A stretch of DNA of 22,696 nt from JAVBPE01 sp031549865 (GTDB lineage Bacteria; Bacillota_I; Bacilli_A; Acholeplasmatales; Anaeroplasmataceae): positions 1 through 22,696 of the forward strand of contig JAVBPE010000032.1 in NCBI GenBank assembly GCA_031549865.1, read 5' to 3'. Every line of letters starts with the position of its first letter. Within the stretch, counting starts at the first letter, position 1. Positions 1 through 6,538 of this stretch are shown in pieces. The translations under genes and the position numbers were made by a program. The notes under the pieces were generated by a model, which worked only from the letters and a program-made list of their open reading frames with translations, had not been told where the DNA came from and did not search any database.

Positions 1-16
1 CACTTGATAATATTCT

Positions 17-77
17 CCTTTGTTATTTTATATTTGCAGTTGGCAGACTACTTTTATATTTTAACAAAGGTTTTTTT
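17..77 (+). terminator. possible long-loop terminator, + strand
   Basis: CCTTTGTTA (17-25) pairs perfectly with TAACAAAGG (62-70), and seven Ts follow at 71-77. The loop is about 36 nt, longer than usual, so this may be only an inverted repeat. It would end a plus-strand gene lying left of the window. Confidence 0.3.
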
Positions 78-102
78 CTTTGCATAGCTATAAGCTTTTT
101 TG

Positions 103-130
103 AACCCCCAGACTATCTGGGGGTTTTCTA
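103..130 (+). terminator. intrinsic terminator hairpin
   Basis: A perfect 10-bp stem, AACCCCCAGA (103-112) with TCTGGGGGTT (116-125), has a 3-nt loop and is followed by TT-C-TATA. It is the only GC-rich hairpin in the left flank. It most likely ends a gene read from outside the window towards the convergent minus-strand cassette. No gene is visible in 1-350. Confidence 0.5.
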
Positions 131-133
131 TAC

Positions 134-180
134 AAAAAAACAAAGGTTGAGAAGTCCTTTGTTTTGATTGGTAATATTAA
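134..180. repeat. 47-bp direct repeat, copy A (rpsI terminator duplicate)
   Basis: This block is identical over 47 bp to 1935-1981, the stop codon and terminator region of rpsI. It carries the same CAAAGG/CCTTTG hairpin (137-165). Similarity continues weakly past the repeat: read on the minus strand, 181-192 encodes Phe-Ser-Lys-His-stop where rpsI has Phe-Ser-Lys-Arg-stop, with silent changes in the Ser and Lys codons. With copy B it encloses the PAP2 and XRE genes. It looks like an attachment-site-type duplication at the 3' end of rpsI, although no integrase lies between the copies. Confidence 0.85.
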
Positions 181-293
181 TGCTTAGAGAACGTTTGTTT
201 TATTAATAATGGCTTCTCAACTATGTTTATTCTATTTTGACATGCATTTGACTTGAACAAGTCCTACCTTATAGGCAATTAAAAAAGTAAAAA

Positions 294-320
294 AAACCAA
301 TGGGTGGATTCCATTGGTTT
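294..320 (-). terminator. terminator after the PAP2 gene
   Basis: A 10-bp perfect stem, AAACCAATGG (294-303) with CCATTGGTTT (311-320), has a 7-nt loop. On the minus strand it is followed by a long T run. It lies about 35 bp past the PAP2 stop codon and could work in both directions. Confidence 0.85.
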
Positions 321-355
321 CTTTTAATCCTTTTATAAATGAATTTATTACAATT

Positions 356-1012
356 TCACCTAACGTCTGATTGCAATCTAGCAACCGAATAATATAACAT
401 TACTAGAGATGCTGATAAAATAATTCCTGCAGTAATATCACTAATCCAGTGAACACCTGATATAAATCTTCCTATAACTGTTATTGCAATAATCAAAATA
501 GCCATAATATTTAATCCTATTTTTAGTTTTTTATTTTTCAGTGCTTGATTATTAAATATAACTCCCGTTGCCATTATACATATTGTGATTAATGTATGTG
601 AAGACGGGTATGAAGCTTCTAGATAACCGTTAATTAATATTGGTCGGTAATTAATTATTACTAGTTCAAAAACTGCATAAAATGCAATTACAATTACGTA
701 AAATAATCCTAAAGTTAAAATTTCGAAATCTACTTTTCTTATGCTTCTTCTTTTAATCAATTGTGTTAATCCGATTGCTGAATAAATCAAGGCAAAAACA
801 ATTGGTATAACTCCCATCCAATCTGTAATATTATACCAAATCATATTTTTACCTACATGATTAGCAACATATAAATTTATTGTTGCAAATCCGACTAAAG
901 ATTCATTTGGGCCTATTGCTTTTACATCAATATTTTTAACCATTAATGTAAAAATGATAAAAGTAATAAATAAACCTCCACTAATACCAAAGTTAATAAT
1001 TTTTCTTCTCAT
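356..1012 (-). CDS. PAP2-family membrane phosphatase
   Basis: A 218-residue polytopic membrane protein of the PAP2 (type 2 phosphatidic acid phosphatase) superfamily, whose members remove phosphate from lipid phosphates or undecaprenyl pyrophosphate at the membrane. The signature blocks are visible: an NYRP block, PSSH (family PSGH) and GRFISGVHWISD (family SRxxxxxHxxxD), with hydrophobic helices between and after them. The start was placed at the ATG at 1012 because GGAGG lies 7-8 nt upstream; an in-frame ATG at 1066 has no such site. Two oddities: the Lys that usually opens the first motif (KxxxxxxRP) is a Glu here, and the Ser of the third is Gly, so substrate or activity may differ. It shares a repeat-bounded cassette with the XRE gene. 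Exact substrate is unknown. Confidence 0.8.
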   Translation of the reverse strand: MRRKIINFGISGGLFITFIIFTLMVKNIDVKAIGPNESLVGFATINLYVANHVGKNMIWYNITDWMGVIPIVFALIYSAIGLTQLIKRRSIRKVDFEILTLGLFYVIVIAFYAVFELVIINYRPILINGYLEASYPSSHTLITICIMATGVIFNNQALKNKKLKIGLNIMAILIIAITVIGRFISGVHWISDITAGIILSASLVMLYYSVARLQSDVR

Positions 1013-1122
1013 TTGATAACCTCCTATATTAAAATGTATTAACAACTTAATATTAAGGTAAGTCATACTTCTATGCTAGAAACGCTATTTCACATCCCTA
1101 TTTTTTGATGTTACTAGACGTA

Positions 1123-1731
1123 TCATTTGTCCATTTTCAATAAATATAAAGCTCCAACTTTAGCTATTAAAAGAAATAATATAAAAACACTTGCATATGG
1201 CTGCATTGATGCAATTAAAAATATTAGCGATAAAATTTCAAAAATAATTGAACTTATAAAAATTATTTTCATTTTATCCCTTTTTATAAAATAAATTATT
1301 ATTTCAATTATTCCTCCTATGCTTTGTCCTAAGAATAAACCATAATAAATTACTTTCATATAATTGGGAATTTCATAATTAATTAAATTAACTGCTACAA
1401 TTTTACTTCCCTCTACATTTCCGTAAAGTGGTAAGAATATTGATAAAATTACCAATAAATCTAAAAATACAAATATCAAAAAGGTGTAAAAATAAAAAAT
1501 TTTCTTTTTCTCGTTTTTTGATGCAATAATAATTTCTTCACTTGATAGTAAATCATTTATTGATATTTCAAATATATTAGAAATTGACTGTAATGACTCT
1601 AAATTAGGATATCCTCTTCCTGTTTCCCATTTGGAAATAGCTGTTCTTGAAACAAATAATTTTTCTGCAAGTTCCTCTTGTGTATAATTATTATTTTTTC
1701 TTAGTTTTTGAAGTTTATCTTTGAATTCCAT
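1123..1731 (-). CDS. XRE-family HTH regulator with membrane C-terminus
   Basis: A 202-residue protein. Residues 1-65 form a Cro/CI-type helix-turn-helix, with the typical YTQEELAEKLFVSRTAISKWE stretch and the following NLESLQSISNIFEISINDLL. A charged linker at about 66-76 leads to four or so hydrophobic helices (about 77-200). This DNA-binding-plus-membrane layout is common in Bacillota, where such proteins often regulate neighbouring membrane or resistance genes. GGTGAT (1737-1742) serves as the ribosome site 5 nt before the ATG. The gene is about 110 bp upstream of the PAP2 gene and may control it and itself. The role of the membrane part is unknown. Confidence 0.8.
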   Translation of the reverse strand: MEFKDKLQKLRKNNNYTQEELAEKLFVSRTAISKWETGRGYPNLESLQSISNIFEISINDLLSSEEIIIASKNEKKKIFYFYTFLIFVFLDLLVILSIFLPLYGNVEGSKIVAVNLINYEIPNYMKVIYYGLFLGQSIGGIIEIIIYFIKRDKMKIIFISSIIFEILSLIFLIASMQPYASVFILFLLIAKVGALYLLKMDK

Positions 1732-1748
1732 AAAACATCACCCAATTA

Positions 1749-1791
1749 ATTATATCATATACAGTTATTTATAATTGATACTTATAGTATC
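1749..1791 (-). promoter_or_regulatory. candidate promoter and operator of the XRE gene
   Basis: A perfect -10 (TATAAT on the minus strand, 1749-1754) lies just ahead of the ribosome site, giving a very short leader. The -35 position has no good match. It abuts the palindrome GATACTTATAGTATC (1777-1791; 6-bp arms, 3-bp centre), the size expected for a dimeric XRE operator. Autoregulation is inference. Confidence 0.4.
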
Positions 1792-1934
1792 ATTTAAATT
1801 GATTTCGTTAAATTAATGAAATCATTAGAATAAGATTTTGAATGTTGCAAATATATAAAAAATTTACTGACATGTTTTTAAAACAATGGCTAAATAAAGC
1901 AAAAAAACCTTTTAAACTTTCCCCTTATAAAAAT

Positions 1935-1981
1935 AAAAAAACAAAGGTTGAGAAGTCCTTTGTTTTGATTGGTAATATTAA
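1935..1981. repeat. 47-bp direct repeat, copy B (at rpsI 3' end)
   Basis: Identical to 134-180. This copy carries the real rpsI stop codon (TAA at 1978-1980 on the minus strand) and the terminator, so it is probably the original. Repeat length, location at the 3' end of a conserved gene and enclosed accessory genes fit a site-specific integration scar or a segmental duplication. Confidence 0.85.
1938..1966 (-). terminator. rplM-rpsI operon terminator
   Basis: AAAACAAAGG (minus strand, 1966-1957) pairs with CCTTTGTTTT (1947-1938) around a 9-nt loop, followed by a T-rich tract. It starts about 12 nt past the rpsI stop. Confidence 0.85.
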
Positions 1982-2376
1982 CGTTTTGAGAATTGAGAAG
2001 CACGACGAGCTTTTTTAAGACCGTATTTTTTACGTTCTTTAGCACGAGAGTCACGTGTAATCATTCCTGCTGGTTTTAATACTGCACGGTTGTCAGCATT
2101 AACTTGTAATAAAGCACGAGTAATACCTAAACGGATTGCTCCAGCTTGACCAGTTGTACCGCCACCGAACACATTAACGATAACATCAAATTTGTCAGTT
2201 GTTTCAGTCATTTCAAGTGGTTGAAGAACGTCTAAACGTAGAGCTGCTGAAGGTATATAATCTTCAAATGTACGACCATTAATAGTAATTGTTCCTTTAC
2301 CTGCTCTTAAAATAACGCGAGCAACTGAACTCTTACGACGGCCAGTACCTAAATATTGAACTATTTTCTTTGCCAT
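1978..2376 (-). CDS. rpsI: 30S ribosomal protein S9
   Basis: A 132-residue protein, typical length for bacterial S9 (uS9). It opens with the family block YLGTGRRKSSVARV and ends in the basic, conserved tail KKARRASQFSKR, whose final Lys-Arg reaches towards P-site tRNA in the small subunit. The start follows AGGAG by about 10 nt. It lies 13 bp downstream of rplM, the near-universal bacterial order, and is co-transcribed with it. The 3' end overlaps copy B of the 47-bp repeat. Confidence 0.98.
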   Translation of the reverse strand: MAKKIVQYLGTGRRKSSVARVILRAGKGTITINGRTFEDYIPSAALRLDVLQPLEMTETTDKFDVIVNVFGGGTTGQAGAIRLGITRALLQVNADNRAVLKPAGMITRDSRAKERKKYGLKKARRASQFSKR

Positions 2377-2389
2377 TTTTTCTATTCTC

Positions 2390-2824
2390 CTATTCTGCGA
2401 TTACATAAACAACTGGTTGTTGTGCTTGATGAGGATGAGTAGAGTCAGCATATACGTATAATTGACGTCTCATTTCATCTCCTAATTTAGTGTGAGGAAG
2501 CATTCCGTAAACAGCTTTTTCTACCATTCTAGTAGGATAGTTTGCCATTACATCTTCTGCAGTTAATGTTCTAAGACCACCATTATAATCAGAGTGATTA
2601 TGGTATAATTTGTCTTGCCATTTGTTACCAGTTAATTTAATTTTGTCAGCGTTAATTACTATAACGTTGTCTCCGCAGTTAACATGTGGAGTATAAGTTG
2701 GCTTACCTTTACCTCTTAATAAAGATGCCACTTGTGTAGCTAAACGTCCTAATGTAATTCCATTAGCGTCTATAACATACCAATTATGTGTGATTGTTTG
2801 GCTATTTGCCATATATGTATTCAT
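2390..2824 (-). CDS. rplM: 50S ribosomal protein L13
   Basis: A 144-residue protein of normal length for L13 (uL13), an early-assembling large-subunit protein. Family features include WYVIDANGITLGRLAT near the start, the GDNVIVINADKIKLTG strand, YHHS-like YHNHSDYNGG and AVYGMLPHTKLG. AAGGAGGT lies 9 nt before the chosen ATG; a second in-frame ATG four codons later is possible but would be farther from that site. It is the first gene of the rplM-rpsI operon, preceded by a consensus promoter and a structured leader. Confidence 0.98.
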   Translation of the reverse strand: MNTYMANSQTITHNWYVIDANGITLGRLATQVASLLRGKGKPTYTPHVNCGDNVIVINADKIKLTGNKWQDKLYHNHSDYNGGLRTLTAEDVMANYPTRMVEKAVYGMLPHTKLGDEMRRQLYVYADSTHPHQAQQPVVYVIAE

Positions 2825-2832
2825 CTATGAAT

Positions 2833-2875
2833 ACCTCCTTAATATATTTGATTAAGGGCATTATGTGGATAATGC
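2833..2875 (-). promoter_or_regulatory. rplM leader with two tandem hairpins
   Basis: Two perfect 7-bp hairpins stand back to back in the 5' UTR. The upstream one is GCATTAT/ATAATGC with a 4-nt loop (2858-2875). The other is CCTTAAT/ATTAAGG with a 7-nt loop (2837-2857). The 3' arm of the second runs into the AAGGAGGT ribosome site (2833-2840), so its folding would mask part of the site. Ribosomal-protein leaders that let L13 repress its own operon are known in Bacillota. Whether this is that family needs a covariance search. Confidence 0.55.
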
Positions 2876-2897
2876 ATTTAAAAATGTACCATTGATT

Positions 2898-2926
2898 ATT
2901 ATATCAAATCATAAATATCCTGTCAA
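2898..2926 (-). promoter_or_regulatory. rplM-rpsI promoter
   Basis: TTGACA (2921-2926), a 17-bp spacer and TATAAT (2898-2903) on the minus strand match the housekeeping consensus exactly. The expected start near 2890 gives a leader of about 65 nt. Confidence 0.9.
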
Positions 2927-2939
2927 CCAAAAATTAAAA

Positions 2940-2962
2940 AATGTCCATTTAAAATGAACATT
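2940..2962 (-). terminator. terminator after the YbjQ/LRR gene
   Basis: AATGTTCATT and AATGGACATT form a 10-bp stem with one G-U pair and a very short loop, followed on the minus strand by a T run. It begins 9 bp past the stop codon at 2971. Confidence 0.8.
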
Positions 2963-2970
2963 TCTTTTTA

Positions 2971-3867
2971 TTATTCAGTTATATTCAATAAATTCAAATA
3001 TTCTGTTTCATTAACATGTTTTATCTTAACATCTTCTGTCATAAATTTTTCTGCCCATGTTGCAGGAATATTCTTTTCAATAGTATAAATTGTAGCCTTA
3101 GGACAATCACTAATTGCATATGATCTAATATCTCTAATACCATATGGTATCAACACTGTTTTTAAGTTGATGCATTTTTCAAATGCATAAGATCCTATAA
3201 TTTGAAGATTTTCAGAAAAAATTACTTCTTCTAACTTTTTAGAATCATTAAAAGCAGAACGTTCTATTTCAACAATTCCTCCGCTAAAATATAGCCCTTT
3301 TAATTTAAGTCTTTGAAATTTTTCATAACATGATACCTTACGCACACATAAACCGCCATGGAAAGCAGGTATTTCTAAATAAGCATCCTCAGGACAATCG
3401 TAAATTATAGCTTCATAAGCATTTTCATCTTCAGTTAATTGATATGCAATTGTTCCTGTTGTATTATACCTTGCTGGTTTTTTAAATAAAGATTCCTCAG
3501 TACGTACTGCTGTTCCACAAAAAGATACTACACATCCGTCTGTAACTCTTATTTGCTTTTCTAATCCTATTAATGCATTAGCGCCTAGTTTTCTTGCTCG
3601 ATCTTTAATTTCTTCTAATGCAAGCCATACAATCTCTTCTAATTCTTTCATTTTAATTCCCTTATTTCCATATAAAAACGACCATGCAATTGAACTTGGA
3701 GCTGCATAGTTACTATTTTTAACAACATTTAAATCATTTTCATACTTTTTTCTTAGTTTTACTAAATCCGTATAATAAGCACTTTTATTAGATAATTCTA
3801 CTGATACCGGGCCAATTATGTTGTAATCACAATTTAAATTAGCAGTTGTTACTAAAATATTTTTCAT
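2971..3867 (-). CDS. YbjQ-like domain fused to leucine-rich repeats
   Basis: A 298-residue protein without a signal peptide or membrane helix, so probably cytoplasmic. Residues 1-125 resemble the YbjQ/DUF74 fold: an N-terminal strand ILVTTANLNCDYNIIGPVS, then the diagnostic ALEEIKDRARKLGANALIG and a closing strand ending GTAVRTEE. Residues about 185-275 hold BspA-type (LRR_5) repeats such as IEIERSAFNDSKKLEEVIF and IIGSYAFEKCINLKTVLIP. The start at 3867 follows AGAGAGG; an earlier in-frame ATG at 3936 lies inside the promoter and was rejected. The gene is monocistronic. YbjQ proteins are usually about 100 residues and stand alone, and BspA repeats are usually in surface proteins, so an intracellular fusion is unusual. 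Function is unknown. Confidence 0.7.
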   Translation of the reverse strand: MKNILVTTANLNCDYNIIGPVSVELSNKSAYYTDLVKLRKKYENDLNVVKNSNYAAPSSIAWSFLYGNKGIKMKELEEIVWLALEEIKDRARKLGANALIGLEKQIRVTDGCVVSFCGTAVRTEESLFKKPARYNTTGTIAYQLTEDENAYEAIIYDCPEDAYLEIPAFHGGLCVRKVSCYEKFQRLKLKGLYFSGGIVEIERSAFNDSKKLEEVIFSENLQIIGSYAFEKCINLKTVLIPYGIRDIRSYAISDCPKATIYTIEKNIPATWAEKFMTEDVKIKHVNETEYLNLLNITE

Positions 3868-3907
3868 TTTCTTACCTCTCTTTTTAAAAAAACGCTTTCT
3901 TAAATCT

Positions 3908-3936
3908 ATAATACAAAATTTGTTAATTTTTGTCAA
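3908..3936 (-). promoter_or_regulatory. promoter of the YbjQ/LRR gene
   Basis: TTGACA (3931-3936), 17 bp, then TATTAT (3908-3913) on the minus strand. The predicted start near 3901 supports translation from 3867 and not from the upstream ATG. Confidence 0.8.
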
Positions 3937-3986
3937 TTTCTTTTACTGAAATCTTGCTTATTTTTATAATTTATATTAACAAAAAA

Positions 3987-4007
3987 GATATGTGCTAAGC
4001 ACATATC
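3987..4007 (-). terminator. terminator of the peptidase/AAA+ operon
   Basis: A perfect 10-bp stem (GATATGTGCT/AGCACATATC, 1-nt symmetric centre) is followed on the minus strand by six Ts. Its upstream arm overlaps the stop codon (4006-4008) of the last gene, so terminating ribosomes may affect folding. Confidence 0.88.
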
Positions 4008-4650
4008 ATTCTTTAGTTTCTAACTTTTTCTTTTCTTCTTCGTAAATTAATTTACGATATTCTTCTTCATTAAAAGCTTCAGGAGTTTGTTCTTTTTTAA
4101 ATTTTTCTCGTTTATATGTTATGAATATATTGATAGTTTGAAAAATTATAACAAACATAAAAATCATTATCGCTATAGGAAATACTATAGTATTACTTTG
4201 AAATATAACTAAAAAATTTAGAAATGGGAGATTTGTAACATAATATCCATAAAAGTTTTCAGGAGTAACTAATTCCTCATCAGCAATATAATTATAATCA
4301 CCTTTAACAATATAACCATTATTTATATTTCCATCTATTATTCGGTGAACAATATATTGGCCCTTCATATCTCCTTTTTGGGCTATATATACAACAATAT
4401 CTTGAAGTTTTGCATCAGCAATATCACCTTTTTTAATTAAAATGAAACTTTTTTCTCCTATTACAGGATCCATACTTTTTGTAGGAACATATGAAAGCGA
4501 ATATGAAAAAAATGATGGTGGAACACCTTTTTTCTTAGCACTAATAACATTTATTATAATCGCAATACATATTATAAAAATAGTAATCGAGATAACAGCC
4601 AAAATATTTTTTTTATTTAAATATTTTGGCTTATTAGCTTTTTCTTTCAT
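4006..4650 (-). CDS. SipW-type (ER-type) signal peptidase I, short form
   Basis: A 214-residue membrane serine peptidase that should cut signal peptides outside the membrane. One helix spans about 15-35. The catalytic block PTKSMDP gives Ser59. The second block VHRII gives His102 where ordinary bacterial type I peptidases have Lys, which marks the ER/SipW branch (Ser-His). The GDYN block and Asp124 follow. A second helix lies at 155-178, with a charged cytoplasmic tail after it. SipW in Bacillus processes TasA and TapA, and four TYAWF-type substrates are encoded just upstream. Its ATG overlaps the stop codon of the preceding gene (TAATG), implying translational coupling. It is last in the operon and distinct from the longer peptidase at 8121-9044. 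Confidence 0.88.
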   Translation of the reverse strand: MKEKANKPKYLNKKNILAVISITIFIICIAIIINVISAKKKGVPPSFFSYSLSYVPTKSMDPVIGEKSFILIKKGDIADAKLQDIVVYIAQKGDMKGQYIVHRIIDGNINNGYIVKGDYNYIADEELVTPENFYGYYVTNLPFLNFLVIFQSNTIVFPIAIMIFMFVIIFQTINIFITYKREKFKKEQTPEAFNEEEYRKLIYEEEKKKLETKE

Positions 4651-6521
4651 TAAATCGTGCTTCTCTTTCTAGGTCTAATATTACGACGTTTTGATGTTTT
4701 CATCTTTTCGCGTTTTTCTGCAGCTAATGCTTTAGCTTTTTCACGAGATTTTGCTTTCTTTTCTTCTTCTTTTTCCTTTTGTTTTTGACGCTCAATTAAA
4801 GCCTTTTCTTTTTGCTTTTGAGCTTCTTCACGTTTTTTAATTAATTCTTCTTCACGTGCTTTTTTAGCCTCTTCACGTTCACGTACAGCATTCTCTAATC
4901 GTAATTGACGTTCACGTTCACGTTGATCTTTTTGGGCTTGTTTTGCTCGTTGTAATGCCAATTTGTTTTCTATTTGAATTATATCTTTTATAGCACGTTC
5001 TTCTTGTTTTTCCATTTTCGCAATATTTAATTCTTTTTGCTCGCGCACTATTTTTAATACTTTTTGGCGTCTTTGAACAATCTCTAATTGTTCTTCTAAG
5101 CTTAATGGTTCCTCATTATCTTCTATTTGCGTTTCTCTAATATCAAATACACTTGGATAAATATTATCTATTATTTCAAGCATTTGTCTATAAACAATAC
5201 GCAAACTTTGATTTTCACCAGTCCCATCTCGCTGTTGAGATTTTAAACTATTTTTAAAATATTTCGAAGTTTCCTGTAAAAAATATTCATTTATAACATT
5301 TTTTTCTAATTCATAATTACCTGGTTTAAATGAAAGTTCATTATCAGGATGAGCTTCATATTTAGGTCTTTTTTGAAGATATTCACGGTATGATCCGGCT
5401 TTTATATCAAATTGGCCAATACGACGATGATGAAGTGCAGTAGTAAAGGCTGTAGCCATTATTGAATCAATATCACCAGACAACAATTTAGTATATTCAT
5501 GTGATCTTTCTTTTATAGATACATCATATCCTAAACCATCGTAACGATCTAAATATAACCATAGGGCATAAGCAATTTTAAAATCAGCATTATGCAGTAA
5601 AATGTTTGTTTTCATAATTGGTGGAGTTACAATTCTGGCTTTGGCAAGTTCTTTCATAAAATCAGTTGATTTTAAACCACGATATTGATCTCTTAAATAT
5701 GATATACGATCGAATATATCTTGAGCTTTTTTAACTGATTCTGTGATTTCTTTTCTTACCACAACATCCATAGTAATCCCAACTTCTTTACCATCCATCT
5801 TGAAGTTATTAGTAACTTTTATTCTATCTGATTGAAAGCTTTCAAGATTCTCTTTAATAATGTCGTATCGACGCTCTAAAAACTTATCCACACGTAATAT
5901 TAAAGTTTTTATAAATCTATTTTCATAAATCGCTAATTCTTCTTCTGCAAATTGAGTCAAAACTTTTGATGGTATAACATCACCATTATCTTCAATTTTT
6001 TTAATTAACTGAGTATGACTTGTAAGATGACGAATTGTCATTGCATTTACTTTTCTAGCTTTTTCAACCGCAACAACGTCTTCTTCATATCTAATCGATT
6101 TTTTTGGATCTCTTAATATTTTAGTAATTGCTTGATAACCATTTTCTAATTGAATTATATAATGATCATCAAATACTCGATTTTCACGTACTGTTTTATT
6201 ATAGATTGTTTTTTTACCACCACTTATACGTTTGGTTATAAAATCTCCAAAATCAATATCTTTCGATGCTTTATCAAAACTATTAAAAAATGCTTTGTAA
6301 AATTCAGTAGCAGGATCTGCTTCACTATCTTCAATAATCTTTGTTTCACCAAAGTCATCACTGCTTGAATCAATTAATTCAACATCGTCAACTTCTATAT
6401 CTAATGTTTCTTCAACTTCTATTTCTTCTTTTGGAGTATCTGTAACATTAGTAACAACATCTTCTTTATTTATTAAATTTTCATCTTTTAATTCAGCGGA
6501 TGTACTTTTACTTTTTGCCAT
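4650..6521 (-). CDS. DUF2357/McrC-like protein with coiled-coil tail, nuclease missing
   Basis: A 623-residue soluble protein. Residues 1-70 are acidic and disordered-looking. Residues about 75-460 resemble the DUF2357 region of McrC-type partners of McrB-like ATPases: IPSKVL, then ELAIYENRFIKTLILRV, a KMDGKEVGITMDVVVR strand pair, and ALWLYLDRYDGLGYDVSI. In the usual partners a PD-(D/E)XK nuclease follows. Here, from about residue 475 to the end, there is only a Lys/Glu/Arg-rich coiled coil and a basic tail KRRNIRPRKRS, with no visible D-(E/Q)xK site. The start at ATG 6521 was preferred over an in-frame GTG at 6527 because AGGTGA is then 6 nt away. It sits between the AAA+ gene (17 bp upstream) and a peptidase gene (overlapping), so it is probably the ATPase's partner. 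The family call is by motif memory and moderate; nuclease loss is inferred. Confidence 0.55.
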   Translation of the reverse strand: MAKSKSTSAELKDENLINKEDVVTNVTDTPKEEIEVEETLDIEVDDVELIDSSSDDFGETKIIEDSEADPATEFYKAFFNSFDKASKDIDFGDFITKRISGGKKTIYNKTVRENRVFDDHYIIQLENGYQAITKILRDPKKSIRYEEDVVAVEKARKVNAMTIRHLTSHTQLIKKIEDNGDVIPSKVLTQFAEEELAIYENRFIKTLILRVDKFLERRYDIIKENLESFQSDRIKVTNNFKMDGKEVGITMDVVVRKEITESVKKAQDIFDRISYLRDQYRGLKSTDFMKELAKARIVTPPIMKTNILLHNADFKIAYALWLYLDRYDGLGYDVSIKERSHEYTKLLSGDIDSIMATAFTTALHHRRIGQFDIKAGSYREYLQKRPKYEAHPDNELSFKPGNYELEKNVINEYFLQETSKYFKNSLKSQQRDGTGENQSLRIVYRQMLEIIDNIYPSVFDIRETQIEDNEEPLSLEEQLEIVQRRQKVLKIVREQKELNIAKMEKQEERAIKDIIQIENKLALQRAKQAQKDQRERERQLRLENAVREREEAKKAREEELIKKREEAQKQKEKALIERQKQKEKEEEKKAKSREKAKALAAEKREKMKTSKRRNIRPRKRSTI

Positions 6522-6538
6522 TAACACTCACCTACTAA

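Noticed and set aside
3868..3936. Upstream start for the YbjQ/LRR gene
   Set aside because: The ATG at 3936 overlaps the -35 element and lacks a ribosome site. The ATG at 3867 has AGAGAGG and begins exactly at the domain.
4442..4672. Plus-strand open frames inside the peptidase, GGDEF-EAL and Rhs genes
   Set aside because: They are antisense to strongly supported genes, lack ribosome sites and have no recognisable motifs.
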